Assembly: GCA_022264855.1 (NCBI GenBank)
Contig: JABYQU010000012.1
Span: 1-64,000 of the forward strand
Source: Lenzites betulinus
Lineage: Eukaryota; Basidiomycota; Agaricomycetes; Polyporales; Polyporaceae
DNA: 64,000 nt
Direction of reading: 5' to 3'
The translations under genes and the position numbers were made by a program. Position 1 is the stretch's first letter, and each line of letters begins with the position of its first letter. Below are positions 44,586 through 58,100 of this stretch, one piece after another. The notes under the pieces are model-generated. The model searched no databases. It was not told where the DNA came from and was given only the letters and a program-made list of their open reading frames with translations.

Positions 44586-45031
44586 CGTGTTTGACTAGTG
44601 ATGGGAGTGCGCCAGTATGCCTAGGATAATATGTGCTGATTTCGTGATCCGACTAGATGTATGCAGTAGGTGCTTGTTCGCAAGTCCAGTTCTCGAGTGA
44701 CCGCGTTCTTGTGGTGCGAGAATTGTATCCCGTGCGACAAGACGCGACTGATACAATATAGATGGGCCGCAGGCAACGCAGACTCTGCAGTCGAGTGTTT
44801 GCGGGAGAAGGACTTGAAGAGATGCCTCAGCCTGAAATTTCTGCGATCGGTATCACGTGCACCGCGGCGCGACTGTTGGAGACGCCCAAGCGCCGGTTCT
44901 TGTCTGTGAACCGTCTTCGTGTCTTCGCTCTGTCTTGCTCCGACGCTTCGACCACTGTTCACTAGCACTGCTCGCGTAGGCACACGCATCCATATGCTCG
45001 AAGTTGTCGTGTACTAACTATTGTTAACAGA
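44586..45031. promoter_or_regulatory. Divergent promoter of SYO1 and FIP1
   Basis: 446 bp between two ATGs. It contains a CACGTG E-box at 44854-44859. The FIP1 side ends with GTACTAAC...TTGTTAACAG one base before the ATG, a perfect TACTAAC branch site and acceptor, so FIP1 has an intron in its 5' leader. Confidence 0.65.
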
Positions 45032-47323
45032 ATGGATGACGACGACAGCTTCCTATATGGCGACTCAGCGCAGGAGGAGGGGGCGAAACAAGCAGTTCAG
45101 ACATCTGGTGAGAGTCCGGTTGGACAGCATGGGGACTATGGCCTCGCCATCTCTGTACTGCCTTTCATAAGTGCAATGAAAATCTCATGTTTTCTTCTCC
45201 AAAATGCGTGATATTCAGTGCCGCAACCGTGAGTCGCTTACACACTGAGCTCCGTCATAAGCCCTCACACGCAGGCGCGACGGTAGAATATCGCTAGAGC
45301 AAACGCGGTCCATCTCGGATGGCTTGGTAGCGAAACTGGAAGAGCAAGCAGCAGAAGCTGAAGTGGCCAATGGAGACGGGTCGGCGAACGGTGCCGACGG
45401 AGAGGAGGAACCCGTGGAGAATGGCGACAATGGTGGCCAGGATGAAGAAGAGGAAGAGGAGGAAGAAGAAAGCGAAGACGACGTGCGTTCTTACCCCATG
45501 GAATGCGAACCCTTGCACTCAGCTCGTTCTACAGGACATTGAGATTATCATGGAGCCTCAGGCACGTTCCTTGGACTTCCGGTACAGCTTGGACCTCGTC
45601 GATCCGTCTTCCCTCTCTAACTCAATTACCTTTAGGAATCGCCCCCAAGCACCCCGCACGACCAGCGCGACTTTCGCTACACCGCAACGACGTAAGTGAA
45701 CATCACTTGCATATTATGCACTACGTGAACGCAATGTGCTGCAGCGCCACCACAACAGCAACCCTCATTAACGACTGAGTATACGCCCCGAGAGCGTAGT
45801 TCTGTCACTAAGCCTGCCTCAACTCCCCAGCCCACCTCTCAGACTCCTCAGCCGCCCTTGCCCGCCCTTTCGATTACACCCGGAGCTACGGAAAAGGCTC
45901 AAGAAGAACAGGGGGAAGTCGCGAAAGATGCTGGACCCGATCCCAATACACTTCCTCCTGCGAAGGCACCTCCGTCGCATCCCTCAATTAACCCGTCTGT
46001 CCCCGGCACTATTGACGGTCGCTCAATCTTCGAATACGACCTCAATGCGATTGCGGAAAAGCCCTGGAGGAGGCCAGGCTCAGACCTGAGCGACTGGTTC
46101 AACTACGGCTTTGACGAAATCTCATGGGAAGCCTACTGCTACAGACGACGAGAGCTCGGGGAGGTTGCGACGATGCTGAAGGGCAATGTTCTCGTGCGTT
46201 GTACTGACAAACCGTGCATGTATCCCTACTCACCTGAGAACTTTGCACAGAACTTTGCTGGCATGCCCGAGGACCAGCTCATTGCCCTCCCGCCTGAAGT
46301 GCGTACTATGGTCATGGCGGGGGCGACCGCGGTCATGGCAAACGGAGGTGGGGGCGGCCCAGGGGGTGGCGGCATGATCCCTCCCGGCGCAGGCATGAAC
46401 ATGAACGGGAACCCAATGATGAACCAGATGATGGGCATGGGCCCGATGATGAACCCCATGATGGACATGGGTGTGAACATGGGCGACATGGGTATGATGC
46501 AGGATGGTTCTGGTGGTGGACAAGGCGGGCCACAGGGCGGCGGCCAGGGCGGCCAGGATGTCATGGGCATGCCAGGCGTTGGCGGTGGCTTCGGGCCTGA
46601 CAATGGCGGGCAAGTGCAGGGCATGATGGGCATGGGTATGAATGAATACGGAGGGATGCAGGTGAGCGCGTTTTTTCTGTGCTATGAAGGGTGCCCTGCG
46701 ATAGAAGTGACTCATGACGTGTGGCTGGTTCAGGACCCGTCTGCGATGGGCCAGCAGATGTATCCCGGTATGGAAGGCAGTGGGACGCCTACTCCTGTTG
46801 CCCCTGCGTCAGTGCGGGGAGGACAAGGAGGGTTCCGGGGCCGTGGCATGCCCCAGGGCATGGGTCCGCGTGGCGGGCGCGGTGCAGGATTCGCAGGACG
46901 CGGAAGAGGTTTGTTGTCGCAATGTCGTGGTTTGCTAGGATGCCGTCAATTGGTGCTAACACGTTCGATATAGGAATGCCTGTACGGCCGGCCTCACCTC
47001 TCCCGCCTAACGTACCCACGGGCCCGCGGAATAAGAACAAATACAAGGATATCGACGGCAGTGCCCCCGCAGTAGATGGACTCGACTATGGAGGTGGCGC
47101 TGGTGGTGCAGCCGCCGCCAACAGCGAGTCTCGGGAGCGCGAACACAGTGTCCGTGGTGAGAGGAAAGAACGTGGGACGCCCGACGTGGATGGGGATAGA
47201 ACTAGCAGGTGCGTAGTCCTTGTTGCCGGTCAGCGTAGAATACGGTCCTTACCGCCACCTCACAGAAAACGGAGGGGAGGTTCACCGGACCGTGAGGACA
47301 GCAGGAGCTCAAAACGGAGATAA
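45032..47323 (+). CDS. FIP1: Fip1-like mRNA 3'-end processing factor
   Basis: Starts MDDDDSFLYGDSAQEEG. Exons encode an acidic stretch (DEEEEEEEEESEDD, about 45445-45480), then DIEIIMEPQARSLDFR, and the Fip1 core (EYDLNAIAEKPWRRPGSDLS, DWFNYGFDEISWEAYCYRR). A Met/Gly/Asn-rich segment and an RGG-rich segment (GGRGAGFAGRGRG) follow, then a basic end (SPDREDSRSSKRR) at the TAA 47321-47323. Fip1 links poly(A) polymerase to the cleavage and polyadenylation complex in the nucleus. A 45-nt in-frame block at 46195-46239 with GTGCGT...CACCTGAG borders may be an intron. The Met-rich segment is unusual (see findings). Confidence 0.93.
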
Positions 47324-47507
47324 CCGCGGTCCTAGCACATTTTCCGCTGTCGTTTACTGTCTGTATATCTTGTGCTTGCTGTCGCATACTCCCACTTCTT
47401 CGTTCTTTATAATCTATGCACGTCTATGATGCCAAGGGTTCTCGAGCAGAGGCATCCGCAATTAGGTAGAAGATATGCGTTACAAACTGAAGGTAACAAC
47501 CCAGACA

Positions 47508-48392
47508 CTATGAAGGTGGCGCCTCGCCTTCCTGGCTCTCCGGCTCCAAGCTCTTTTTGAACCCCTCCAGCGTCCTCGCCAGCTTCCCTCCGCTGGCCTC
47601 GCCCAAAACCATTGCGAGCTGCGACGCCGGCGCACTAAGCAGCCCCACAATCTGTGCCCTCAACCCATCCAGTGTCGGGAGCTCCGCCACACTCTGCACA
47701 CCCTCCGTCTTGAACAGCCGGCCCTCGATGAGCGCTCCAAGGAGCTTCAGGTCGGGCACGGGCGTCGGGCGCTGCCGCTTGGGCCTCCGCCCGGGGACGA
47801 ACGCGGCCTCCGCGGCCTTCTTCGCGTCGTCGAGCTCCTGCTGCGTCTTCGGCTTGCGCGGGGGCACCGAGCGGGCAAGGACCCGCAGCACGGCCTTGAG
47901 TTGCGGCGGGTTCAGCGCGGGGAACGAGAGCGCGGCGAGCGTGCCGGGCACGGCCTTGGCGAGCTGGCGGCGCGTGCGGGTGTCGAGCCCGTCGGCGAGG
48001 TCGCGCAGGGCAACACCGAATAGGGACGTGCGGAGGATGGTGAGTGTCGGGATCCCGTCTTCGGGCAGCGTCGCGGGTGCGGGGGTCTGCGAGGAGAGGG
48101 ACGGGGCCAGCGTCTTCGCGTGCTTCGTGACGGCCGCGGCGATCTCGGCGCGCAGCTGAATAAGACGCGTCGCGGAGAAGTCGGTGTGCTCGAAGAGGAC
48201 TAAGGGGCGGGAGAGCGAGGACTGGAGGAGGCGGGTGTACTGGTTGTAGAGGTACGTCTTGCGCTCTGAGTATTTCCGTGGCACGCTCTTGCGGGGGTGA
48301 ACGACCGGGGGCTTGAGCGAGACGGCGTACGTCCGGGCGTGTACCAGCACCGGCCGTGCGATGGGCAAAGTACGGGATGTTGAGCCCAGCAT
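47508..48392 (-). CDS. MRPL11: Mitochondrial large-subunit ribosomal protein uL10m
   Basis: Intron-free gene of 294 aa from the ATG at 48392. The N-terminus MLGSTSRTLPIARPVLVHAR is basic and amphipathic, a likely mitochondrial presequence. Typical L10 sequence follows: KTYLYNQYTRLLQSSLSRPL, VLFEHTDFSATRLIQLRAEI, TLTILRTSLFGVALRDLADG, and a late VAELPTLDGLRAQIVGLLSA, LAMVLGEASGGKLARTLEGF. It belongs to the stalk base of the mitoribosome. Its 3' end is convergent with FIP1, 184 bp away. Confidence 0.88.
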   Translation of the reverse strand: MLGSTSRTLPIARPVLVHARTYAVSLKPPVVHPRKSVPRKYSERKTYLYNQYTRLLQSSLSRPLVLFEHTDFSATRLIQLRAEIAAAVTKHAKTLAPSLSSQTPAPATLPEDGIPTLTILRTSLFGVALRDLADGLDTRTRRQLAKAVPGTLAALSFPALNPPQLKAVLRVLARSVPPRKPKTQQELDDAKKAAEAAFVPGRRPKRQRPTPVPDLKLLGALIEGRLFKTEGVQSVAELPTLDGLRAQIVGLLSAPASQLAMVLGEASGGKLARTLEGFKKSLEPESQEGEAPPS

Positions 48393-48700
48393 GGTCGACG
48401 TCGAGCAGAGGCAACAAGTTACAGCGAGCCAGTCGGGACTCGGAAGCGCTTCGCAGGCAGGCTCGGGCGCCTATGAAATTTAGACACTCCTATCCGCTTT
48501 GGGAAGGCAGCGAAGTCCGTTCAATACTTCCAAGCAATGATTTGTTTTCTGGCAGCAATTCGAGCCCGATGTCGAATGCGGTGGATAAGAACATCTTAGT
48601 GCAAACCAAATAGCATCATCCTGGTATGTCCAAGAATACGAGTACAACATCTCTGAGTACACTGCATACGGCCATTCTCTTCTTTGTCTATATTCTGTGA
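48393..48700. other. Intergenic region
   Basis: Promoter of the uL10m gene (minus strand) and 3' flank of the dehydrogenase gene; nothing else seen. Confidence 0.5.
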
Positions 48701-50087
48701 TCAGTCAGTCTCTGGAACGACCTTGCCGGAGTGCTATATCATATAAGCTCAGTATTCCATCTCGTTCGCAAAGCGTGTAAAGACAACAAACCTTGCTACT
48801 GTCAAATCCGTCCAAACCTGCAGCAACGCGCGTGCCGGCTACCAGGGAGCTCCAGTCGAGCACCTCGAAGTGTGTGTGGCCACGGCGCGCCTGATTCGCG
48901 TAGATGGCTCTGGCAGTGAGCATATGTTGATGTGCGGCATCCTGCATTGCCATGTTGTCATTTCCATACCATGAGGTTATATTGTCCTCAAACTTACCAA
49001 AGCGGGCATGGGGGAATCGAGTTCCGTGGCCAGTTTCCGTATATGCGTGGAGTCCTTGAGGCCACCATCGATCGCAAAGCCCTTGCTACCGTCAAACTGA
49101 TCATGGACCATCTTCTCGCCATAGCTAATGAGAGGTGGCGCGGGCATGATGTCCTTGATGAACTGTTGTACCAGGCCAGCGCCGATCCCTGCCTTTTCAG
49201 AAAGGGTGAAGACTTCCGCTAGTAGTTCGAGGGACCCAAGTATGAGGGAGTTCCCAATCAGCTTGAAGGTTGGGGCTGCAAGAAGACATTCAGAAGGCGC
49301 CGATATTCCAAGCTGCAGATGATTCACCTTTCTCGATATTACCACCGAGATCCAGAGCCTTGCGGCCAACGGCGGGAATGAGAAGATGTGCGACTTCTTT
49401 CTTCGAGCGGTAGTCACCCGACATGACAATGAGGAGCTGGGATGTTGCAGCCACAGCCGGCGGGCCGAAAACCGGGGAAGTAACAAAGTGTGTGTGGGGA
49501 ATGTTCGAGAGGAGGGTGTCGAGTTCGGCTGAGGAAATAATAGCGATACAATCAGACGAAGGACTAGCGAGACATGTAAGAGGACGCACCGGCAAGAGTG
49601 GGGTAGATAGTGCTTGTTTCCACGAAGATCTTGTTCTTGGTGGGCTTGGACGCCTGATAGAAGCGGTGAGCATTCATCGAAGTCACGCTAGAGGTGCACG
49701 CACATCGAGAGCCTTCGCAAAGGTCTGATAGACGCTCTTTACGACATCATCTTCCGCTAGGTTGGTGAAGACGATGTCGCACTCTGTAGCAAGCTGCTCG
49801 AGGGAATCCGCAACCATGATAGCATCGTCTCCGAGCTCCTTCAAAAGGGCATCTGCTTTGACCGCGGTGCGATTCCATACGTAAATGGGGAGAAATCCTG
49901 GGATATGGTCTATGCGCCACTTTGCGAGGTTGCGGGCCATGGGGTAGCCCATTGCGCCAAGTCCGCAGAAGCCGATCTGCAAGGCCTGCTGCCCGGGGGT
50001 CGTTGGGCGCGAGAAGGGGTTGGACTCCGTAGCCTGGGCATGGAGGAGGTGGATGTGTCCCGGTCGTTCTGCAATTGGTCTGTCCAT
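48701..50087 (-). CDS. 3-hydroxyisobutyrate dehydrogenase-like oxidoreductase
   Basis: Spliced gene from the ATG at 50087. The N-terminal NAD(P)-binding signature IGFCGLGAMGYPMARNLAKW is perfect for the beta-hydroxyacid dehydrogenase family. VWNRTAVKADALLKELG, CDIVFTNLAEDDVVKSVYQT, KIFVETSTIYPTLA, HFVTSPVFGPPAVAATSQLL (substrate loop) and FKLIGNSLILGSLELLAEVF follow; the last contains the KLIGN motif with the catalytic lysine. The end reads SSLVAGTRVAAGLDGFDSSK. Splicing GTTTGT...GATATAG there adds HSGKVVPETD and a stop at 48701-48703; reading through would stop at 48705. HIBADH itself acts in valine breakdown, but the family includes other reductases, so the substrate is open. Divergent from the NAK kinase. 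Confidence 0.85.
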
Positions 50088-50407
50088 GGCTGGCAGCTGT
50101 GGTGGTCGCGGGGAGAGAGAGGATGCGCGGCGATGGCGAGATCCAAGCCAGGCCGCCCTAAACGGCTAACCAGGACGTCATCTATCTAGCAGCCTCCGCA
50201 CGTGCCGCGCCAACCCCAGCCTAGGGTCCGCCCACGCGTTGTTGCGCTCTGTTGACGCGTTAGCATATACAGACGCCCAGCACGGCACACGCCGGCCGCG
50301 GGTAGCTGTCTGGTTGTGGTCGCTCGTGGCCAGCTAACCTCTTGCTCCCGACCATCTCCTGCTCCTTCCATATCGCACAGGGCCTGCTTCCACACTATCT
50401 GCCTGCC
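50088..50407. promoter_or_regulatory. Divergent promoter, dehydrogenase / NAK kinase
   Basis: 320 bp between opposed start codons. No TATA box obvious; several CCTGC/CAGGC motifs. Shared promoter inferred from layout. Confidence 0.45.
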
Positions 50408-53400
50408 ATGCAGGCCTTCCAGCAGGCCTTTGCTCAGCCCACTCAGGGGACCCTCATCCCCGGCCAGTCGATCACCGTGAACAAGTATACCGTCGTGGTC
50501 GAGCGCTACCTCAGTCAAGGTCAGGCATCCTCTCCATCCCTGATCATCCCTCGTCCATCCTGAGTGCGGAATCGCGCTCCTTATTCCATGTCATACGTCG
50601 CTATCCGGCGTGCTTGCATTCCGATGCTAGGATGCTGTGCCGGGGAGGAATGTAACCGATCCGTTGCACTGTTCCGCTACACACAACGCGCCGTGGGGTT
50701 GCTATGTTAGTATCTTACGCTTCCCTCTCGCCAGGTGGTTTCGCGCACGTATACCTTGTCAGGACAGCGCAGCCCGTCTACAACACCACCCACCATGTCC
50801 TCAAGCGAATTGCTGTGCCCAATGAAGCCATGCTCTCAGAAGTTAAGAAGGAGGTAGACATCATGGTAATTAGGTGCCCGTCCTCTCATTCTATGCTTCA
50901 TGTCGTCAACATTTGCTCCGCAGAGGATCCTCAAAGGCCACCCTAATATTGTCTTCCTTATTGACGCTGCTTGGCACCGTCTACCAAACGCTACATTCGA
51001 GGTCTTCATCCTCATGGAGTTCTGCCCTGGCGGCGGGATCATCGACATGATGAACCGGCGACTGCGCGAACGCCTCACTGAAGCCGAAATCCTCACTATC
51101 TTCGTTGATGTCTGCGAAGGCTTGGCGGCCATGCACGCACTCAAGCCGCCTATCCTCCACCGCGACCTCAAGGTCGAGAACATCCTCCAGGCGTCTCCAA
51201 CATCATACAAGCTATGCGACTTTGGCAGTGCTACGCCAGTGCAGAAAGTACCCTCAAACACCCAAGAGCTCCGAATGCTGGAAGAGGAGCTCAACCGCTA
51301 CACTACCTTGCAATACCGTGCTCCCGAGATGATCGATGTGCATCTAAGACGACCAATTGACGAGAAGAGCGACGTTTGGGCATTAGGCGTCCTCTTATAC
51401 AAGCTTTGCTACTACACGACTCCGTTCGAAGAACACACGCAGCTGGCCATTCTCAACGTCCAGTACAAGATACCCCCATATCCCGTTTATTCGGCTCAGA
51501 TGAATAGCCTCATCGGTTCGTACTCCGTAGCCTTACGTCAATGATGATTGACCTCCTGACCTTGAACTACCTTGCAGCCTCCATGCTTAAGGAGTACGGC
51601 ACTCAGCGACCAAGCGTGTTCGAAATTCTACTGCACGTCCATGCTCTTCGGGGGTCAAAGTCAAGATATACGTACAACATTCCGGTGAAGGAGCCTCTCT
51701 CCCCCCGCTCTCTTCAAGCACCGCTTCAGTCGTTGTCACCAAACATCGCGCCAAACCCTCTCGCCGACCTTGTTTCATATCAGTCCCAACAGCCGCTATC
51801 GACCTCCCCGGCGAAGAATGCGGGTATACAGGCGCGTGACAAGGTTCTTGACGCCATTGCGCCGATGCGCCGCGGCCGCCCACAACAGGGAAGTGCTCCT
51901 TCTCGAGGGCCTTCCCGGCCGGGGAGCCCAGAGAAGCCTGTAGCCTTCGAAACGAAGTTCGGCAACGACGACGATCGCGCGTGGAAGGGGCTTCGGCCAC
52001 CCACGTCAGGGTTGCCTCGAGCAGGTAGTGATTCGGCCTCGCTCAGCAGCCGGACGGACGCAGATGCCTGGAGTATCGACTCGCGACAGTCGGGGCAGAA
52101 GCCTGGTGCGAATCCAAAGCGCGGGTTCGACAATGACTTCAGCACTGGCTTCGGGAGCAAGTCCGCCACGGCAACACCTCAGTCTGGTCGGGCACCTCCT
52201 TCCAGTAAGCCGGTGGACAGCACATCCTCGGGATTTGGTACAAGCTTTGGCGATGCCTTCGACCCAGCGAAGACATCGTCCTCGTTCCGACCGCCGATGA
52301 GTTCAAGGACGAGTCGAATAGGCAAGGATGCGTTCGATGGTCTTGGGCTCCCGCCGCAGCCTACACCTACCACTCTTGGCGAAGCGCGCAAGAGCCGAAC
52401 GGGCATGGCAAGCTTCAACACCTCAGCTATCCCCAATGGTCTCAACGTGCCGGCAACCAGCGGGCTGGGTACGGCGAACACGACCTACCGTCCACCGAGC
52501 GTACACGCATCGCGGCCGACGCCCTCGCCCCAGCCACAACCGCAATCATCGAACCTCTCGCCCATCCCTCCCCCGTCGCAGACATGGCGACAGCATGTCA
52601 AGGCGCCGACATCCTCCCAGGACTCACTGACCGCCGAAGAGCGCTTCCCTTCGCTCGAAGACCTGGATCGCACCTTCGCTTCTCCCTCCCCTCCTGTATC
52701 CACCGACAAGCCTGTGCAGCGTACCACAGAGCGACCACCTTCACGCAACAGCTATATGGGCTCCACAGGCACCGGCGCAGGGAACGGCGGGGGCCACACC
52801 CAAGGTATCGGAGTGTCGTCAAGTAAGGGCCGGTACGACGGCGTCCGCTCACAGCATGTTACGGGCACCACGATGCGCGATACACGCCCGTCGGCAGCGC
52901 GTCAGTCGACGTTTATGCGAAGCGCCGAGCCAACGAAGGTTGAGGACGGTCCGAGCAGGACACAGCAGCAGATGCTAACGAGCCGGCCGTCGCTCTCGCG
53001 CAAGCATCGCAGCTCGACATCAGTGAAGACGGATGACTTCCTGTCTAGCTCCGCGCCAACACCTGCGCTTCCTCCACGACCAGCGCAGCAGCAGCAGCCA
53101 CAAGCCACTCCTCGCACAGAGCCTCGAGACTGGCTTACCGGGGCCGACGACGACTTCGCGGCGCGAAGGCCTACGACTCCGGACTCTCAGCCTGTTCTGC
53201 GCGACTCTCCCAGCAAACGCGCGAGTTACATTGAGCGCAGCCCCATCATGTTCCAAAAGCCCCTCGAGGCGGAGAACGTCGTGCCGTCGCCTGCGCCCGA
53301 GGGCTCGCGATCTGTGACCACGGAGCTCGAGCGTGAGTGGAACCGCGCGTTGGACCGTCTGGACCACATCCCTGCAGGGAAGACCGAGCGCGAGAAGGAG

Positions 53401-55065
53401 CGTGAACGCGAACAGGTGCGGGCCGCACGGGAGGAAGCACAGCGTAAGCTCGAGAAGGGCAGAACGCGCTCTCGTTCACCTGCCGCGGGCTCAGCCTCGA
53501 CGAAGGCGTTCATCACGCGCGCCGATGTGGACACTCGTAGGCTTGGGCTGCAGATACCGCCACTAGCCCCACGCCCGCTGAGCGGGACGACGCCGTCCCC
53601 GAGTGGCCTTACAGATAACTGGAGTCCTGTGCCATCGCCCGGATCCAGCAGTGATGGTGGCCCAGAGGACGTAAACGGGTTCGCACACAAGTCTGGGGCG
53701 ACCGCCGCAGGACGATCGCGCGAGCAGGACAAGGGTTCTGTCGGCGGTGGAGCTGGTTTCGGCGCGATGGTCCCGCCCAAGGAGGGCGAACGTCGACGTA
53801 GGACCCGGAGCAAGGGCCGCCAGAGCTCTGTGCACGATCTCGTCGACCTGTGGGGTGGAGGACTTGAGAAGGAGAAAGAGAAGGAGAAGCCGAAGAGCTC
53901 TATGGGCCCGCCGCCAGGGAAAAGAAGCTCGATCCTCGGGCCTGCGACGACGATGAAACCGCCTCCGTTGACCACCAAACCGCGCTCTTCGTCGCCGCAA
54001 CCTCTTCTGACGGCTGGGACCGGGGCTACTGCTTCGCGTGCACTCCCCTCTCCGACAAAACACGCCAAACAGCCATCCGTCCCCGCCTCTGCTCGGCGCT
54101 TGCCAATTCCGCCCTCCCCTTCTCCCTCCTTCGAGACTTCTACAGGTCGTTCGCGCCCCGCATCGATGTTCATCTCCCCCGTGTCTGCATCCAGGTCTAC
54201 CCCAGCTGATATAGCTTCCTCGTCCGAGGCAGCCGCCTTACTCGCACAGCAAGCGCTCTCGCCGCCGCCTGATACCCCGCGCACGGGCACACGCCGCACG
54301 ACACGCCGCAGCTCGATATCGGACATGGTGCAGCACTACGAGACCATCGGCAGCTCCCTCATAGGCAAAGCGAAGAGCCAGGGACCTGGTCCCGGGCCGC
54401 CGGTGAAGCCCGCCGGACTCGTGTTGAAGACACACCCGAACACAAGCAGCACGTCCACGACCGCAACGGCGGACGCGATGTCCCCATCCGCTGCAGCAAC
54501 GCGATTCCCGCGCCTCTCTCCAACGACGTCGCCCGTCCTGAGCAAGGCCGCGCTCGCTGTGCCCGAAGACGGAGGACGTTCCGCTGCCGCGGGAGGTTTC
54601 GCAAGGCACAGGACGTCGCCGACCGGCTTGCCCCCGCGGAGCTCGCCCGTTGGGCGGTTCGACATGCCGTTCGGGAGCAACACGACGGGCACGTCAATCA
54701 ACGGTCTCCCGTCGCGGCGCTCGCCGCTTCCACAAGAACCTGCGCGCGAGCAGCAGCCGTCGCGCGCGTCGGTGAATCAGCCGCCCCAGATGCAGACACA
54801 GATGCAGACGGGGAAGACTGATATGGCGCCCCCGCCCTCCCCGTTGATGGAGCGCAAGATGTCCGCCCAGGTCGACAGCGCAGGCGCGAGCGGCGGGCTG
54901 CCCGTGCGCTCGCCGTCGCCCGAGAAGCCATTCCAGGGTGTGTCAAAGCTGATCGATCGCTGGAACCGCGCGGTGGACGAGACAAACCCCGGCGCTCCAC
55001 GCCGCGGTGGGGGTGTGCCCGCGCGCCGGGCGGGGATGGTGTCGGGTGGGTCAGGTCGTGCGTGA
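50408..55065 (+). CDS. Ark/Prk (NAK) family Ser/Thr kinase with very long disordered tail
   Basis: The ATG at 50408 gives MQAFQQAFAQPTQGTLIPGQ. Exon 1 ends 50519 and exon 2 is 50735-50865, phases correct. The kinase domain has a GxxA glycine loop (LSQGGFAHVYLV), catalytic Lys (HHVLKRIAV), Glu (SEVKKEVDIM), HRDLKVENIL, DFGSAT, a NAK-type activation segment with EEELNRYTTLQYRAPEMIDV, and DEKSDVWALGVLLYKLCYYT. More than 1,000 residues of Ser/Pro/Thr-rich sequence follow, with a KEKEKEKPK run, ending in FQGVSKLIDRWNRAVDET. Yeast Ark1/Prk1/Akl1 and animal AAK1 control endocytic coat and actin patch turnover at the plasma membrane; this protein likely does the same. A TNPGAP...RRAGM basic end closes the protein. 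Confidence 0.9.
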
Positions 55066-55528
55066 GGCCTGGGTTTGGTGGGTAGCGTTGGTACGATCTT
55101 GATTCAATTGTCCTGACGGGGACTCGATAGGCAGCGCCGGCGTGATGCCCGCGAGGGATTGATTTTCGATATCACCGATTCGTGCTACAGCACTGTGACT
55201 ATTATACACTGTATACCAGCATCGTTGTGAACGGAGGAACCTGAAAGCGTAAGTATGAGATGATAGTTAGGGTGCAGCACGACAGTCAGAAGCCTAGCCG
55301 CGGCTTGCGAGAGAAAAGAAGACCGCCCGCTTCCGCCTCGGGGCCCTCGCCTATCGGCTCTGTCTCTAACTCATCAGCAGAACATCTGTGTTCCCATTAT
55401 AATTTACCGAACATGTATAAAGGGGAGAGTCTTACTGTCGGCCTCTGTTGTCAGATTCACTTACGTACGACCATCTAGCATCGCGCATTTAAAGAGGGTC
55501 TCCGCCATCCCGCACTAAAGATTCCCCC
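55066..55528 (+). promoter_or_regulatory. OYE gene promoter
   Basis: Holds a consensus TATAAAG at 55416-55422 and a second AT-rich TTTAAAG near 55490, about 110 and 40 bp before the ATG. This is a TATA-containing, probably inducible promoter. The left part is the 3' flank of the kinase gene. Confidence 0.6.
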
Positions 55529-56991
<1,463 letters not shown>

Positions 56992-57088
56992 ACTTTGAAG
57001 TCATAGTATGATAGTCACGTGTTACATAGGAAACTACAGTCGGGATTTCGCAACATTTGGTTTGTTTCAAAAATATTGTCTTTTGGCA

Positions 57089-57313
57089 ACTTCGACTCTG
57101 TTCACGTACGACAACGACTCGGGTTCTTTCTCTCGAGGCGGCGACTCTGGAGCGGCCATTGTTGGCACCAAGAACGACATCGCCGCCTAGCTCACTAGCG
57201 GTGCCGGGTCGACCGACTCGTCTGACATCACCTACGGCACACCCTTGGAATGGCTGTGGATCCTCGTTATCAAAGCCGAGTTCCCCAACGCCGTCCTCTT
57301 CTTCGACAACTAG
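57089..57313 (+). pseudogene. Trypsin-like (GDSG) basidiomycete protein relic
   Basis: The frame reads TSTLFTYDNDSGSFSRGGDS, continuing GAAIVG, then an in-frame TAG at 57188-57190. Directly after it the same frame goes on with LTSGAGSTDSSDITYGTPLE and AEFPNAVLFFDN up to the natural TAG at 57311-57313. This is the C-terminal part of a family common in mushroom genomes, with a trypsin-like GGDSG serine box and a closing SSDITYGTP...WLW block. No upstream half is present, so this is a truncated relic with one nonsense codon. It lies just behind the OYE gene on the same strand. Confidence 0.75.
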
Positions 57314-58100
57314 GTTGGTCTGCTTCACTTTTGTCTACGTCCGTTCCTCGTCACTTTGTAGCTGACATCTTTCATGTTCATGCTCAGACGCAGCATTGGC
57401 GAATAGAATTTGAGATTCAGTATCAAAAAAACAGATGCTGCGAAGTGAGGAAGGAACAATCTGAGATGGGCAGAGAGCTGGGAGGGAAGCAATACCGCCA
57501 CCGTGGTGATAGTATGCATCATACGCGTATGCCGACCCTTTTCATACTATCATGATTGCTGGTCGGTTTCGCTAATCAATCTGGCCCGCAATGCTGTACG
57601 TGAGCACTGGTAGGTTTCGAGTGATTGTGTTATTCAGTATCGTATGAGTAGGACGGAGTCTGGGCGGGGCGTGCTACATCTATTGTTTCTGTAGGAAAAG
57701 AGAGAGAGGGAGGCAGTTAATGAGGGGCGCATTGTACGCAGGCTTTGTATATACGGGGACAATGATACATGCATATAAATTAGGTGGAGTAGCTATAGAA
57801 TTTGAAAGCATTCTGACAACATGTAAAGATTGGGCGCCAATACGCGTCGCAAGATAGGCCAGCTTCTCCGACGCGCCTGAGAACAACGAACGGCGCAGTC
57901 AGAGCACCTGCATGCCTGCGATCTGCTGGAGATAGATGAGGGGAGCAAATGCATCACCGTCACCATCGATGAAAGCCATAGCGTCCACCCCCGCGAGAGC
58001 GTCAGCGTTCTGTCGCCAACGGCGCCATCACGGGTAAGGCCACGGTACCCGAAGCCCGATTTGCGGAAACAGGCCGTAACAAGTGGACAGCGGGGGACGT
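57314..58100. other. Intergenic region, no gene seen
   Basis: 3' flanks of the relic (plus strand) and of the copper transporter gene (minus strand). A near-palindromic element with arms GATAGTATGCATCATACGC-like (about 57508-57530) is the only local structure noticed. Confidence 0.4.

Noticed and set aside
53226..54326. 366-codon antisense frame in the NAK kinase tail
   Set aside because: Shadow of the Ser/Pro-rich coding strand.
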